Below are positions 1 to 6,866 of a stretch of DNA of 9,971 nt, one piece after another; position 1 is the first letter of the stretch; each line of letters begins with the position of its first letter. The stretch comes from Desulfobacteraceae bacterium (lineage in GTDB: Bacteria > Desulfobacterota > Desulfobacteria > Desulfobacterales > Desulfobacteraceae): the NCBI GenBank assembly GCA_023140455.1, contig JAGLLQ010000027.1:1-9971 (forward strand). The letters run 5' to 3'. Position numbers and translations under genes: made by a program. Below the pieces are notes generated by a model. The model had not been told where the DNA came from. It made no database searches and saw only the letters and a program-made list of their open reading frames with translations.

Positions 1-326
1 TTTGAAAGATGAACCTCAATAATGGGGATATCAAGCAATAAGAGTGCATCTCTGATTGCAACACTGGTATGTGTATAACCTGCCGGATTAATGATTATTC
101 CATCATGGTTTTGCTGAAAAATATCATGAATTTTTTCAACAATTTCACCCTCATGATTAGACTGGAATGTTTCAAGCGTAACGCCCAGAGTTTTTGCCCT
201 GTTTTTTAAATCAGCATTAATATCTTCAAGGCTTTTTTCACCGTATATTTCAGGCTCTCTTTTGCCAAGCATGTTAAGGTTGGGTCCATGAATAACATGG
301 ACCCGAATATTTTTTTGTTTAACCAT
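1..326 (-). CDS. aroQ: 3-dehydroquinate dehydratase, type II (partial, C-terminus outside window)
   Basis: Type II dehydroquinase is a cytoplasmic dodecameric enzyme that interconverts 3-dehydroquinate and 3-dehydroshikimate, step three of the shikimate pathway. The minus-strand reading frame opens with ATG at 324-326 and gives 108 residues before running off the window. Family motifs are visible in order: [17 protein letters not shown] (residues 13-29, with the expected catalytic Arg23 and Tyr28), SNHEGE (56-61), [16 protein letters not shown] (80-95) and IEVHLS (103-108, holding the catalytic His106). The usual length is about 145-150 residues, so roughly 40 are missing. The first motif normally reads INGPNLN; here His13 replaces that Asn. 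An AAAAAGG stretch lies upstream at rather long spacing. It is last in the visible minus-strand run, 35 bases after iorB. Identification is firm; only the missing end is unknown. Confidence 0.95.
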   Translation of the reverse strand, partial: MVKQKNIRVHVIHGPNLNMLGKREPEIYGEKSLEDINADLKNRAKTLGVTLETFQSNHEGEIVEKIHDIFQQNHDGIIINPAGYTHTSVAIRDALLLLDIPIIEVHLS

Positions 327-361
327 TTTTATTTTGGTTATACCTTTTTAAGCTTATATTT

Positions 362-949
362 TTAAACTTCAACTGAAAAACCAAGATTAAATGCCTTAAG
401 GTTCATCTCAGTAAATGCTGGTTTTGTAACTCTTTTTATTGCCTCTTCCATTGTTTCTTTTGTAAAAGGAATCCCTTTTGATTTTAAAAGAGCTCCAAGA
501 AGTACAATATTCATTGTTAAAGGGCTACCAGCTTCTTTTGCAAGCTTCATAGCATCAAATGCTAACAGGGATGCTGTTTCCTGTTTTATAACTTTTTTCA
601 TTTCTTCAATCTTAGGATAAACACCTAAACCGATAGCTACAGTAAAAGGTGGTAAAGGTGCAGTATTTGTAACAACTCTTGTATTCTTACTGCATCTTGG
701 AAGTGCTCTTAGAGTTTCAGAAGGTTCAAATCCTAACAATACATCAGCTTCGCCATCTGTAATAAGAGGGCTTGCCGATTCACCAAATACTATAGAAGAC
801 TCAACAATACCACCACGTTGAGCCATCCCATGTATTTCACTCATGCGCATTGGGATATCAGAGAGAAGGGCAGCTTCACCAAGAACTTTTGATGCCAAAA
901 GGTTCCCTTGTCCTCCAACTGCTACAATTATTAATCTATTTGTTTCCAT
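362..949 (-). CDS. iorB: Indolepyruvate:ferredoxin oxidoreductase, beta subunit
   Basis: This is the gamma-type subunit of the 2-oxoacid:ferredoxin oxidoreductase family. With IorA it converts indolepyruvate and other aryl pyruvates plus CoA to aryl-acetyl-CoA, CO2 and reduced ferredoxin in the cytoplasm. The 195 residues match the usual IorB length. The N-terminus carries the glycine-rich IIVAVGGQGNLLASKVLGEAA segment (residues 7-27), followed by SEIHGMAQRGGIVESSIVFG (37-56), both characteristic of this subunit. It starts at ATG 947-949, 27 bases after the iorA stop, with a weak AAAGGA upstream at long spacing. Translation may therefore depend partly on coupling to iorA. Its place directly after iorA is the standard arrangement. 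The pairing makes pyruvate or 2-oxoglutarate oxidoreductase subunits unlikely alternatives. Confidence 0.95.
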   Translation of the reverse strand: METNRLIIVAVGGQGNLLASKVLGEAALLSDIPMRMSEIHGMAQRGGIVESSIVFGESASPLITDGEADVLLGFEPSETLRALPRCSKNTRVVTNTAPLPPFTVAIGLGVYPKIEEMKKVIKQETASLLAFDAMKLAKEAGSPLTMNIVLLGALLKSKGIPFTKETMEEAIKRVTKPAFTEMNLKAFNLGFSVEV

Positions 950-976
950 TTTATATATAATCCTTTGTTTGTATTA

Positions 977-2833
977 TTATTGCTTTAAAGGCACAATAGC
1001 ATGTTCTGGGCAGATTTGAGCACATACAGCACAACCCACACATGTGGTCGGATCAATATTCACCCTGTCATTTTCAATAAAAAATGATGGGCATGCTATT
1101 GAATTTATACAGTCTCTGACGTTAGTACACTTGTCATTGATTTTAAATGGGCGAATTTTTTTCATTTTTAAACTTTTAACCATAATCGCACATGGCTCTT
1201 GTGAAATTATTACTGAAACACCTTTAAAGTTGAGAGCTTCTTTCATCAGCTCAATACTTTTTCTGACTTTAAAAGGTTTTAATATAGTCACATGTTCAAC
1301 ACCAATTGCTCGTACAATCTTTTCAATAGAGAGCCTGTTGTAGCCTTTAAAATTGAATGCTTCCATATCAACACCAGGATGTGGCTGGTGTCCTGTCATA
1401 GCTGTAATGCCATTTTCTAATATGATAAGAGTCAGGTTATGATTGTTAAATACTGCATTTACAAGACCTGTCATTCCTGAATGAAAGAAAGTTGAGTCCC
1501 CAATAACCGGGACAACTTTTTTATCTGTTACTGTAGAAAAACCACAGGCAGAACTAATGGATGCACCCATGTCTAAAACAAAGTCACCAGTGTTAAGAGG
1601 CGGTAAAAATCCTAATGTATAACAGCCAATGTCGGAAGGCACAATAAGAGGCATATCCATTTCTTTTGCAGCTGTTTGCAGTTCATAGAATGTTGCTCTA
1701 TGCGAACAACCTGAACATAAGTTTGGAGGTCTCTGAGGAATTTTAGGGTGTTTGGAATTATCAATATTAACAGGTGCTTTATAATCAATGCCAAAAAAAG
1801 ATGCCATTTTTTCTCTTACAAGCCCTGGATTGTATTCATATAAGCGGGAAAAAAGTTCATTACTTTTTCCTGCAATAGTTGTAGTTATTCCTTCTTCCTG
1901 GGCAAAAGCTTTAATGGTTTCTTCCATAACAGGCTCGCCTTCTTCAACTACTAAAACTTTGTCACATGAGCCTACAAATTGTTTTATCAATTTACCAGGC
2001 ATTGGATTTGAAAGACCGAGACGCAGAATTTTTGCCTTACCTTCAAGGCTAAGATCTTTAATAGCGTCAGCAACATACAAGTAGCTTACCCCATTACATA
2101 TAATCCCAAGTTTACCTTCACCTTCGATAAAGTTTTCTTTACAATCTTCTGAAATAGCAAGGGTTTTATCTATATTTTCAAGGAGTTTTACATGAAGATT
2201 TCTTGATACTGCAGGGATTGTAACATATTGTCCAGGGTTTCTGCTGAAATCACCTTTTGTAACTCTTTTTTTCATCGGTCCAAGATTTACAAAGGCACTT
2301 GAATGATTAATTCTGGTTGTAGTCCTTAAAATGACAGGCTCTCCAACTTTTTCAGAAAGTTCAAAAGCATATTTTGTCATCTCTTTTGCCTCTTGTACTG
2401 AAGAAGGCTCAAGTACAGGAAGACCACTAAGTTTGCCGTAATATCTGTTATCTTGCTCATTCTGGCTTGAAAACATATATGGATCGTCAGCAGTAAGGAT
2501 GACAAGCCCGCCTGTTATTCCAATATATGCAAGTGTCATTAAAGGGTCGGCAGCAACATTCATACCAACATGTTTCATCATACACATGGTTCTGACACCG
2601 GAAACAGCAGCAGCTGCTGCAACTTCAAGAGCAACTTTTTCATTGGTACTGTATTCAAAATAAAGATCTGATTCCATTGACATCTGAAAAAGATTAAGTG
2701 AAATTTCAGAAGATGGTGTGCCAGGATAAGTTGTTGCAAAGGCAACACCAGCTTCAATAGCTCCTCTGGCAATTGATTCATTACCAAGAAGCATTATCTC
2801 CTCGCCGGGAGAATCATTTAAAAGTTTATGCAT
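977..2833 (-). CDS. iorA: Indolepyruvate:ferredoxin oxidoreductase, alpha subunit
   Basis: This is the large catalytic subunit, which binds thiamine diphosphate and passes electrons to ferredoxin while oxidatively decarboxylating aryl pyruvates from transaminated aromatic amino acids. The 618 residues are the normal IorA length. In order there is a pyrimidine-binding domain (about 1-180, with TTYPGTPSSEI at 34-44 and NEKVALE at 64-70), a transketolase C-terminal-like domain (about 240-330), and the CSGCSHR motif (373-379). Next come a TPP pyrophosphate-binding domain (GDSTFF 445-450 through ENGITAMTG near 473-481) and a C-terminal two-cluster ferredoxin domain (566-612). The second cluster motif is canonical (C598, C601, C604, C608). 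In the first, the second cysteine position is Val572, leaving only C569, C575 and C581. ATG at 2831-2833 has a strong AAGGAGG. The gene lies 9 bases after the His-rich small gene and 27 before iorB. Confidence 0.96.
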   Translation of the reverse strand: MHKLLNDSPGEEIMLLGNESIARGAIEAGVAFATTYPGTPSSEISLNLFQMSMESDLYFEYSTNEKVALEVAAAAAVSGVRTMCMMKHVGMNVAADPLMTLAYIGITGGLVILTADDPYMFSSQNEQDNRYYGKLSGLPVLEPSSVQEAKEMTKYAFELSEKVGEPVILRTTTRINHSSAFVNLGPMKKRVTKGDFSRNPGQYVTIPAVSRNLHVKLLENIDKTLAISEDCKENFIEGEGKLGIICNGVSYLYVADAIKDLSLEGKAKILRLGLSNPMPGKLIKQFVGSCDKVLVVEEGEPVMEETIKAFAQEEGITTTIAGKSNELFSRLYEYNPGLVREKMASFFGIDYKAPVNIDNSKHPKIPQRPPNLCSGCSHRATFYELQTAAKEMDMPLIVPSDIGCYTLGFLPPLNTGDFVLDMGASISSACGFSTVTDKKVVPVIGDSTFFHSGMTGLVNAVFNNHNLTLIILENGITAMTGHQPHPGVDMEAFNFKGYNRLSIEKIVRAIGVEHVTILKPFKVRKSIELMKEALNFKGVSVIISQEPCAIMVKSLKMKKIRPFKINDKCTNVRDCINSIACPSFFIENDRVNIDPTTCVGCAVCAQICPEHAIVPLKQ

Positions 2834-2842
2834 TTGTCCTCC

Positions 2843-3160
2843 TTAATTTTTAGCATATAGTTTTTCTGCATCAACAATAGATCCAGCATATCCTTGAAAT
2901 CCTTCAATATCCTCACATGAATTAACTGAGGTAGAAGCAAAGAATCCTTCTACCATGGTTTTATCACCATGTTTAATTAATCCCATGAAAAGAACAGGCA
3001 CTAAAGAGATTCCGTTTTTTCCTGTTTCTACTGCAAAATCATGTGGTTTATCACTATGATATACCGCAAATAATTCTTTTTGAGCAGGCATGATCTGAAC
3101 AATCTGGGGATGATCATGATGCTCATGAGAGTGCGTATGTTCGCCGCAATGGTTGCACAT
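2843..3160 (-). CDS. Small His/Cys-rich protein of unknown function
   Basis: I do not recognise a family. The predicted protein has 105 residues. Its first 17 residues contain seven histidines and two cysteines (CNHCGEH then HSHEHHDH), a likely site for Zn, Ni, Cu or Fe binding. The rest (about 25-105) looks like a small folded cytoplasmic domain with no membrane segment or signal peptide; one further Cys is at 82. A GTG three codons upstream (3167-3169) is also possible. I prefer the ATG at 3158-3160 because AAAGGTG lies about 8 bases before it, and that Shine-Dalgarno would overlap the GTG. It sits between the metallophosphoesterase (35-base gap) and iorA (9-base gap), so it is probably co-transcribed with both. 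A role in metal or iron-sulfur supply to IorA or to the metallophosphoesterase is only a guess from position. Confidence 0.8.
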   Translation of the reverse strand: MCNHCGEHTHSHEHHDHPQIVQIMPAQKELFAVYHSDKPHDFAVETGKNGISLVPVLFMGLIKHGDKTMVEGFFASTSVNSCEDIEGFQGYAGSIVDAEKLYAKN

Positions 3161-3195
3161 GTTAATCACCTTTCTTTAATATTTTTACGGCCGCT

Positions 3196-3933
3196 TCAAG
3201 GGGTTCCCTTTTCAACCCTTTCTGAATAGATTTCAGGGATACCGGCTTGAATAATTTTTCTTGCAGCCTTTTTATTATTATATGTCACAGAGCGTGGTTC
3301 TATAGTTCTTTCCTTAGAATCCCAGATCACATATCTTGCATTAATACTGTTCCCCCGAGGTTGTCCCACACTACCTGTATTTACAATATAGCTATTATTT
3401 TTGTCAAGGCTAAGCTTGGTTTTATCCATTCCTGTAATTTTTATTTGCCCATTACAATTTTCGTACAGCCACAAATGGTGGGTGTGTCCTATAAAAGAAA
3501 TCTGTTCAGGAATGCTTCTCATCCTTAAGGCAAGATCGCTTTTTGATTCATGTGTGACATACCTTGTGACTGAATCTGGCGGTAAACCATGCACAAATCT
3601 ACAATTATAACGAATAATAAATTCATTAAGGTTTGAGATATATTCTAAAGATTCTGATGAGAGCAGACCTTTGTTAATTAAAAGTGCTTTTTTTGCCCGT
3701 TTATTAAAAGTTATTAGATAAGTATCTTCAATACATGCATATTCGTGATTTCCCAGAACAGATTCTATATTATTTTGTTTGATTGTTTGAATGACTTTTT
3801 CAGGATCAGCGCCATATCCAATATTATCACCAAGGGAAATTATTTCATCAACTGCAACTTTTTTAATATCTTTTAATACGCTTTCAAGTGCTTCAAAGTT
3901 ACTGTGAATGTCTGAAATAATAGCAAGTTTCAT
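3196..3933 (-). CDS. Calcineurin-like metallophosphoesterase
   Basis: This is a predicted cytoplasmic dinuclear-metal phosphoesterase of 245 residues. All blocks of the fold are present: DIH (Asp8, His10), LGDNIGYG (Asp36), GNHE (Asn62, His63), a histidine in the FVHG block (His115), and GHTHH (His150, His152). These residues normally bind two metal ions and the phosphate. The compact form with GDNIGYG and a late NTGSVGQPRG (near 186-195) matches the single-domain YfcE/DUF2436-like group often annotated only as metallophosphoesterase. The substrate, a phosphodiester, nucleotide or phosphoprotein, cannot be told from sequence. The ATG overlaps the hslO stop by four bases (ATGA), so the two genes are translationally coupled. 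The C-terminal tail is short and charged, with no membrane segment. Confidence 0.9.
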   Translation of the reverse strand: MKLAIISDIHSNFEALESVLKDIKKVAVDEIISLGDNIGYGADPEKVIQTIKQNNIESVLGNHEYACIEDTYLITFNKRAKKALLINKGLLSSESLEYISNLNEFIIRYNCRFVHGLPPDSVTRYVTHESKSDLALRMRSIPEQISFIGHTHHLWLYENCNGQIKITGMDKTKLSLDKNNSYIVNTGSVGQPRGNSINARYVIWDSKERTIEPRSVTYNNKKAARKIIQAGIPEIYSERVEKGTP

Positions 3934-4847
3934 GATTTGAATTTTTCAATCTCATTTTTGCTAAACCCGTAAACAGAGTTACAGTGATGGCATGTAATTT
4001 CAAGTGGGAATGAAGATTCAGATAAGATATCATCAATATCTTTTTTAGGAAGTTTTGAAACATAGTTACTCATCTTTTTTTTGCTGCATCTGCAAAAAAA
4101 TTCAACTCGTCTGTTCCCAAGAAAGACAGGGTTTAGTTCTTCAAAATTATTTAGTATTAGATTTTCCGGCGCTGTTTTTTCAATAAAAATTTGATCAGTT
4201 ATGTTTTGAAGAATTCCTTCAGCTTTTATCAATTTATTATCATCCGCATCTGGCATTGCCTGTAGAAAAATTCCACCTGCCCCTTTGACTTCACCTTTTG
4301 AATCAAAATTAATGCTCAACTTGAACCCGGTTGGAGTTTGTTCAGACTGGAGAAAATAATTTGCAAGATCTTCTGCAATACTTCCATGTTCTATCATAAT
4401 CTTGCCTGAATACGGTGCTTTTGCATCTTCAAGGTATTTGGTAACAGTTAGAAAGCCCGCGCCAAAAAATTGAGATAAGGATTTTACTTTTTCAGGATTT
4501 TTAATATCAATTCTGCTATTTTTAAGGAAACCTCTTACTTCTCCATAAACATTTGATTCAACATCAAGCCCTTTTATCGGACCAGAACATTTTATGCTTA
4601 GGTTTATCCTGTCATTCCCTTTTAGATTTGATGTAAGTAGCGCTGCTGCAATGTATGCATGCCCAAGCAGCAGAGTCTCGACAACGCCAAGGTCATGGTT
4701 TGCACGCATTTCATTTATCATGCGGGTGCTTTTTATAATTGCTCCCCTGATTGAGCCATCTGCCATGAGAAAGGAATAAAGTCGGTCTTTTTGTGCAGCT
4801 TTTAATTGTTCTTTAGTGCTGTTGTCAAATATATCTTTTTTAATCAT
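3930..4847 (-). CDS. hslO: Hsp33 redox-regulated molecular chaperone
   Basis: Hsp33 is a cytoplasmic holdase activated when oxidants release zinc from four conserved cysteines, after which it protects unfolding proteins under oxidative or bleach stress. The C-terminal zinc switch is complete: CRC (C252, C254) and CHHC (C286, C289), separated by 31 residues, within the usual CxC-X(27-32)-CxxC range. The N-terminal core has the expected RLYSFLMADGSIRG (22-35) and a GAGGIFLQAMPDAD block (190-203). Its 305 residues are slightly more than the usual 290 or so, because about 20 residues precede the conserved start. I see no clear Shine-Dalgarno before the ATG at 4845-4847 (the upstream bases are almost all A and T), which is unusual beside its neighbours. 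It is first in the minus-strand run and overlaps the phosphoesterase by four bases. Confidence 0.94.
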   Translation of the reverse strand: MIKKDIFDNSTKEQLKAAQKDRLYSFLMADGSIRGAIIKSTRMINEMRANHDLGVVETLLLGHAYIAAALLTSNLKGNDRINLSIKCSGPIKGLDVESNVYGEVRGFLKNSRIDIKNPEKVKSLSQFFGAGFLTVTKYLEDAKAPYSGKIMIEHGSIAEDLANYFLQSEQTPTGFKLSINFDSKGEVKGAGGIFLQAMPDADDNKLIKAEGILQNITDQIFIEKTAPENLILNNFEELNPVFLGNRRVEFFCRCSKKKMSNYVSKLPKKDIDDILSESSFPLEITCHHCNSVYGFSKNEIEKFKS

Positions 4848-4885
4848 TAGTATTATATTGTATTACTGGAATTTATTATCTTTTT

Positions 4886-4903
4886 ACAATTATTTAAAAT
4901 TGT
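4886..4903. repeat. Inverted repeat upstream of hslO
   Basis: ACAATT and AATTGT form perfect 6-base arms around a 6-base centre. It lies 39 bases before the hslO start. It would fall in the spacer of the weak promoter candidate (-35 at 4904-4909, -10 at 4881-4886), a place where repressors often bind. The sequence is very AT-rich, so chance occurrence is quite possible. Confidence 0.3.
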
Positions 4904-4938
4904 TACCAAAAATCAGAATATCATGGAAAAAGGAAAAT

Positions 4939-4960
4939 TAACAGAAAAGTTTATCTGTTA
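4939..4960. repeat. Inverted repeat TAACAGA-N8-TCTGTTA
   Basis: Perfect 7-base arms lie around an 8-base centre in the divergent region. The half-site TCTGTT recurs at 5022-5027 next to another palindrome. This may be an operator for a dimeric regulator; no regulator gene is adjacent to this spacer. Confidence 0.35.
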
Positions 4961-5010
4961 TTGCTGAGAAAGACTCCAAAAATTATAATACTTGCATGGC
5001 AGTTAATGTC

Positions 5011-5025
5011 CAGATATTATATCTG
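5011..5025. repeat. 15-base palindrome CAGATATTATATCTG
   Basis: It has perfect 7-base arms around one central base. It is followed directly by TTGCTGA, and TATCTGTT plus GCTGA also occur at 4952-4965. The two sites therefore share a half-site and could be bound by the same protein. It is too short and AT-rich to be a terminator. Confidence 0.35.
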
Positions 5026-5273
5026 TTGCTGAATACTATCAATGCAGTTATGGTTGGCGACAATGGCAAATGAGTTCAAAGGCCATGCAATTCAAAGGAT
5101 AGAGAAGAGAAAATAAAAAAAGATTTATTTAACATTTTTCACCTCATATTAGTTTTTAGATTGAGTCAAGTTTACTGAAAACATTGGAGTGAAATTGGGA
5201 GAAGGTTGACTCCTGTTTATAATTATCTTGACATAACCTTAATATAATATAAGCTTTTTTTGAGGGGGGATTT

Positions 5274-5762
5274 ATGGATTCGACTAATACATTTAATACG
5301 TCTTTTTTATTTTGGCAGAAATGGCTTGTGGTGATAAGCTGTGCTGGTATTGTACTGGGTTTTTTATTCCCATTTTTAAGCAGTGTAGACTTTATTGCAG
5401 CAGGTTATAATCAAGCCCTAGCTGAAGCATTTTTTGGGCAAAAACAATTACCCGAAAATGTATTGATTTATAATCAATGGGTCTGGGCAATGCTTGGCGC
5501 AGTAATCAGTGCCTGGAGCATTTGTTTGCTTTTTCTTGCACTTTACCCATTCAGGAATCGTGAAAAGTGGGCATGGTATTGCATTGGAAGCAGCATGATA
5601 GTAACTTTCATTATTGATGCAGGCGTCTCAATATATTTTAAATTTTATACAGAAATTATTGTTGCATTATTGTGGTTTGTCAGTGGCATTATTCCAATAA
5701 TAGCAACGTATAAATCCTTTTTTACTTCAGGCATCAGTATAAGAAGCAACCACAAGAATTGA
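5274..5762 (+). CDS. Four-helix inner-membrane protein of unknown function
   Basis: I do not recognise a family. The 162 residues predict four membrane helices, at about 17-37, 69-92, 99-122 and 126-146. A loop of about 30 residues lies between the first two helices (38-68), and there is a short basic C-terminal tail (RSNHKN). By the positive-inside rule (FRNREK between helices 2 and 3, and the basic tail) helix-2/3 loop and tail probably face different or uncertain sides, so topology is not settled. The start at ATG 5274 is supported by the strong GAGGGGGGA three bases upstream of TTTATG. It appears monocistronic. Its last 36 bases overlap the 3' end of the convergent cupin gene. Composition resembles the neighbouring genes, with no sign of transfer. 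Many short membrane proteins share these features, so no role is proposed. Confidence 0.82.
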   Translation: MDSTNTFNTSFLFWQKWLVVISCAGIVLGFLFPFLSSVDFIAAGYNQALAEAFFGQKQLPENVLIYNQWVWAMLGAVISAWSICLLFLALYPFRNREKWAWYCIGSSMIVTFIIDAGVSIYFKFYTEIIVALLWFVSGIIPIIATYKSFFTSGISIRSNHKN

Positions 5763-6074
5763 TAGTTTGTTTTTGGTGTCGTTGTTTAAGAGGGCATGGA
5801 CATCACCTTTTGGAATAAAGATGGCGTCACCTTTTTTTACTTCTTTAGTATCGTTCCCTACCAGCATTTCTCCTTGCCCATCTAGTATATAATAGATTTC
5901 TTCATAGGGATCTATATGGGGTTCTATTCTTTTTGATGGCTTAAGATCAGCATGTGCCATAAAGAGCATGCCTTTAAGCTCACGATCTGTTAACAGCATG
6001 GCTGCATCAGCACCTCCATGGGCTTTATATAAACCTTGCTGGACTTGTTTTTGTTTGAAATTTCTTACAATCAT
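5727..6074 (-). CDS. Small single-domain cupin protein
   Basis: This is a 115-residue cupin, a beta-barrel fold that usually binds one divalent metal or a small ligand. Motif 2 is complete, with GDAIFIPKGDVHALLN at 82-97 and His93 as a metal ligand. Motif 1 reads PHIDPYEEIYYILDGQG (52-68), supplying His53 and Glu58/59, but Asp55 stands where the second histidine of HxH is usual, so metal binding may be altered. A TTG five codons upstream (6087-6089) is in frame. I prefer the ATG at 6072-6074, which has GGAG nine bases before it, and that GGAG would be inside the longer form. It follows the response regulator by 27 bases and so belongs to the kinase/regulator operon. It may sense or process the signal, but substrate and role cannot be told. 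The 3' end overlaps the convergent membrane-protein gene by 36 bases. Confidence 0.88.
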   Translation of the reverse strand: MIVRNFKQKQVQQGLYKAHGGADAAMLLTDRELKGMLFMAHADLKPSKRIEPHIDPYEEIYYILDGQGEMLVGNDTKEVKKGDAIFIPKGDVHALLNNDTKNKLSILVVASYTDA

Positions 6075-6101
6075 TTTACAAATCTCCAATAATTGAATAA
6101 C

Positions 6102-6866
6102 TTACATCTGTTTAAAAAGATGAGAATAAGCCCTGCTTACTATTACACTTCTGTCGGTATTGTTAAACATAACAACTAATTGGTTTGAAAAGGAGCGGGT
6201 AACTTTTTTGATTTTATCAATGTTTATGATTGATGATCTGTGTACTCGCCAGAATTGCTCGGGATCAAGTTCTGTCTCAAGTTCTTTTATTGTTTTTTTA
6301 ATTAAAAATTCTTTTTCTTCAGTTTTTACTGTTGTATATTTATCTTCTGCCATGAAAAAAAGCACTTCTGAGACAGGAATAAATCTGATTTCTGTTCCGG
6401 TTTTTACTTTTATTAATTGAAGGAAGGAAGACTTCTCGTCTTTTTTAAGCTTGTTGATTATTCTCACTATCTTTTCTCCGGCATGTGGGGGATCATCATC
6501 AGATAAAAATTTTTCTTTTAAGCGGTTAATAGTTTTTAGAAGCCTTTTTTCCTCAAAGGGTTTTAATATATAATCCAAAGCTTCGTTCTCAAATGCTTCT
6601 ACAGCGTAACTATCATAAGCTGTAACAAAAACAACTTTACAAATTCCGTCTATTTCTTTTGCAACTTCAATACCTGTCAAGCCGGGCATTTTAATATCTA
6701 AGAATGCCACATCCGGCCTTATTTTTTCTATTAAATCAACAGCTTGTTTGCCATTACAGGCTTCGCCAGAAATCAATAATTCAGGCCACAATTTGTTTAA
6801 TGCTTTTTTTAAACTCTTTAGCAGGTTTTTTTCATCATCTGCTATAACTGCTCTTGGGCTTTTCAT
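6102..6866 (-). CDS. LytTR-family DNA-binding response regulator
   Basis: This is a two-component response regulator of 254 residues. The receiver domain (about 4-122) has the acidic pocket Asp10, Asp11, the phospho-acceptor Asp57 (FLDIKMPG), Thr82 and Lys102 (LKPF). After a charged linker (about 123-148) comes a LytTR DNA-binding domain (about 149-254), with FIPVSEVLFFMAEDKYTTV, FWRVHRSSIINIDKI and a final VSRAYSHLFKQM. Proteins of this AlgR/AgrA/YpdB type dimerise on phosphorylation and bind two direct repeats about two helical turns apart. The ATG overlaps the kinase stop by four bases (ATGA), so the pair is almost certainly cognate and translationally coupled. A candidate binding site lies upstream of the kinase gene at 7993-8027. 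All key residues are intact. Confidence 0.95.
   Translation of the reverse strand: MKSPRAVIADDEKNLLKSLKKALNKLWPELLISGEACNGKQAVDLIEKIRPDVAFLDIKMPGLTGIEVAKEIDGICKVVFVTAYDSYAVEAFENEALDYILKPFEEKRLLKTINRLKEKFLSDDDPPHAGEKIVRIINKLKKDEKSSFLQLIKVKTGTEIRFIPVSEVLFFMAEDKYTTVKTEEKEFLIKKTIKELETELDPEQFWRVHRSSIINIDKIKKVTRSFSNQLVVMFNNTDRSVIVSRAYSHLFKQM

Larger units (their letters stand above)
4848..5273 (+). other. Divergent intergenic region with several short inverted repeats
   Basis: These 426 bases separate hslO (minus) from the membrane-protein gene (plus). I find no convincing gene; the longest ATG frame is about 25 codons (from 4996) and lacks a ribosome site. It must hold promoters for both directions. 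For hslO, a weak minus-strand candidate is TTGGTA at 4904-4909 and TAAAAA at 4881-4886 with 17 bases between. For the plus gene, a perfect TTGACA is at 5228-5233 and AT-rich -10-like hexamers follow (TATAAT 5243-5248, TATAAG 5248-5253), but spacings of 9 and 14 bases are too short to be convincing. A strong ribosome site (GAGGGGGGA, 5262-5270) precedes the plus gene. Three short inverted repeats are listed separately. No rho-independent terminator is apparent. Confidence 0.6.

Noticed and set aside
1044..1343. Plus-strand open frame of 99 codons within iorA
   Set aside because: It lies fully opposite the ferredoxin and C-terminal region of iorA, has no ribosome site or family motif, and reads as a shadow frame.
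2578..2787. Minus-strand open frame of 69 codons in another frame of iorA
   Set aside because: It is low-complexity and leucine-rich, as expected from an alternate frame of AT-rich coding DNA, inside the well-supported TPP domain of iorA.
3161..3169. GTG start three codons upstream for the His-rich protein
   Set aside because: The best Shine-Dalgarno (AAAGGTG) overlaps this GTG and is well placed for the ATG at 3158-3160.
4996..5073. Small plus-strand open frame of 25 codons in the divergent spacer
   Set aside because: It has no Shine-Dalgarno, no recognisable peptide features, and overlaps a palindrome; length is within chance expectation.
5228..5253. Promoter for the membrane-protein gene built from TTGACA and TATAAT
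   Set aside because: Both hexamers are perfect, but they are only 9 bases apart (14 to the next AT-rich hexamer), far from the usual 16-18, so I do not call it.
6075..6089. TTG start five codons upstream for the cupin
   Set aside because: The GGAG that should recruit ribosomes lies inside this extension, at a good distance from the ATG at 6072-6074.
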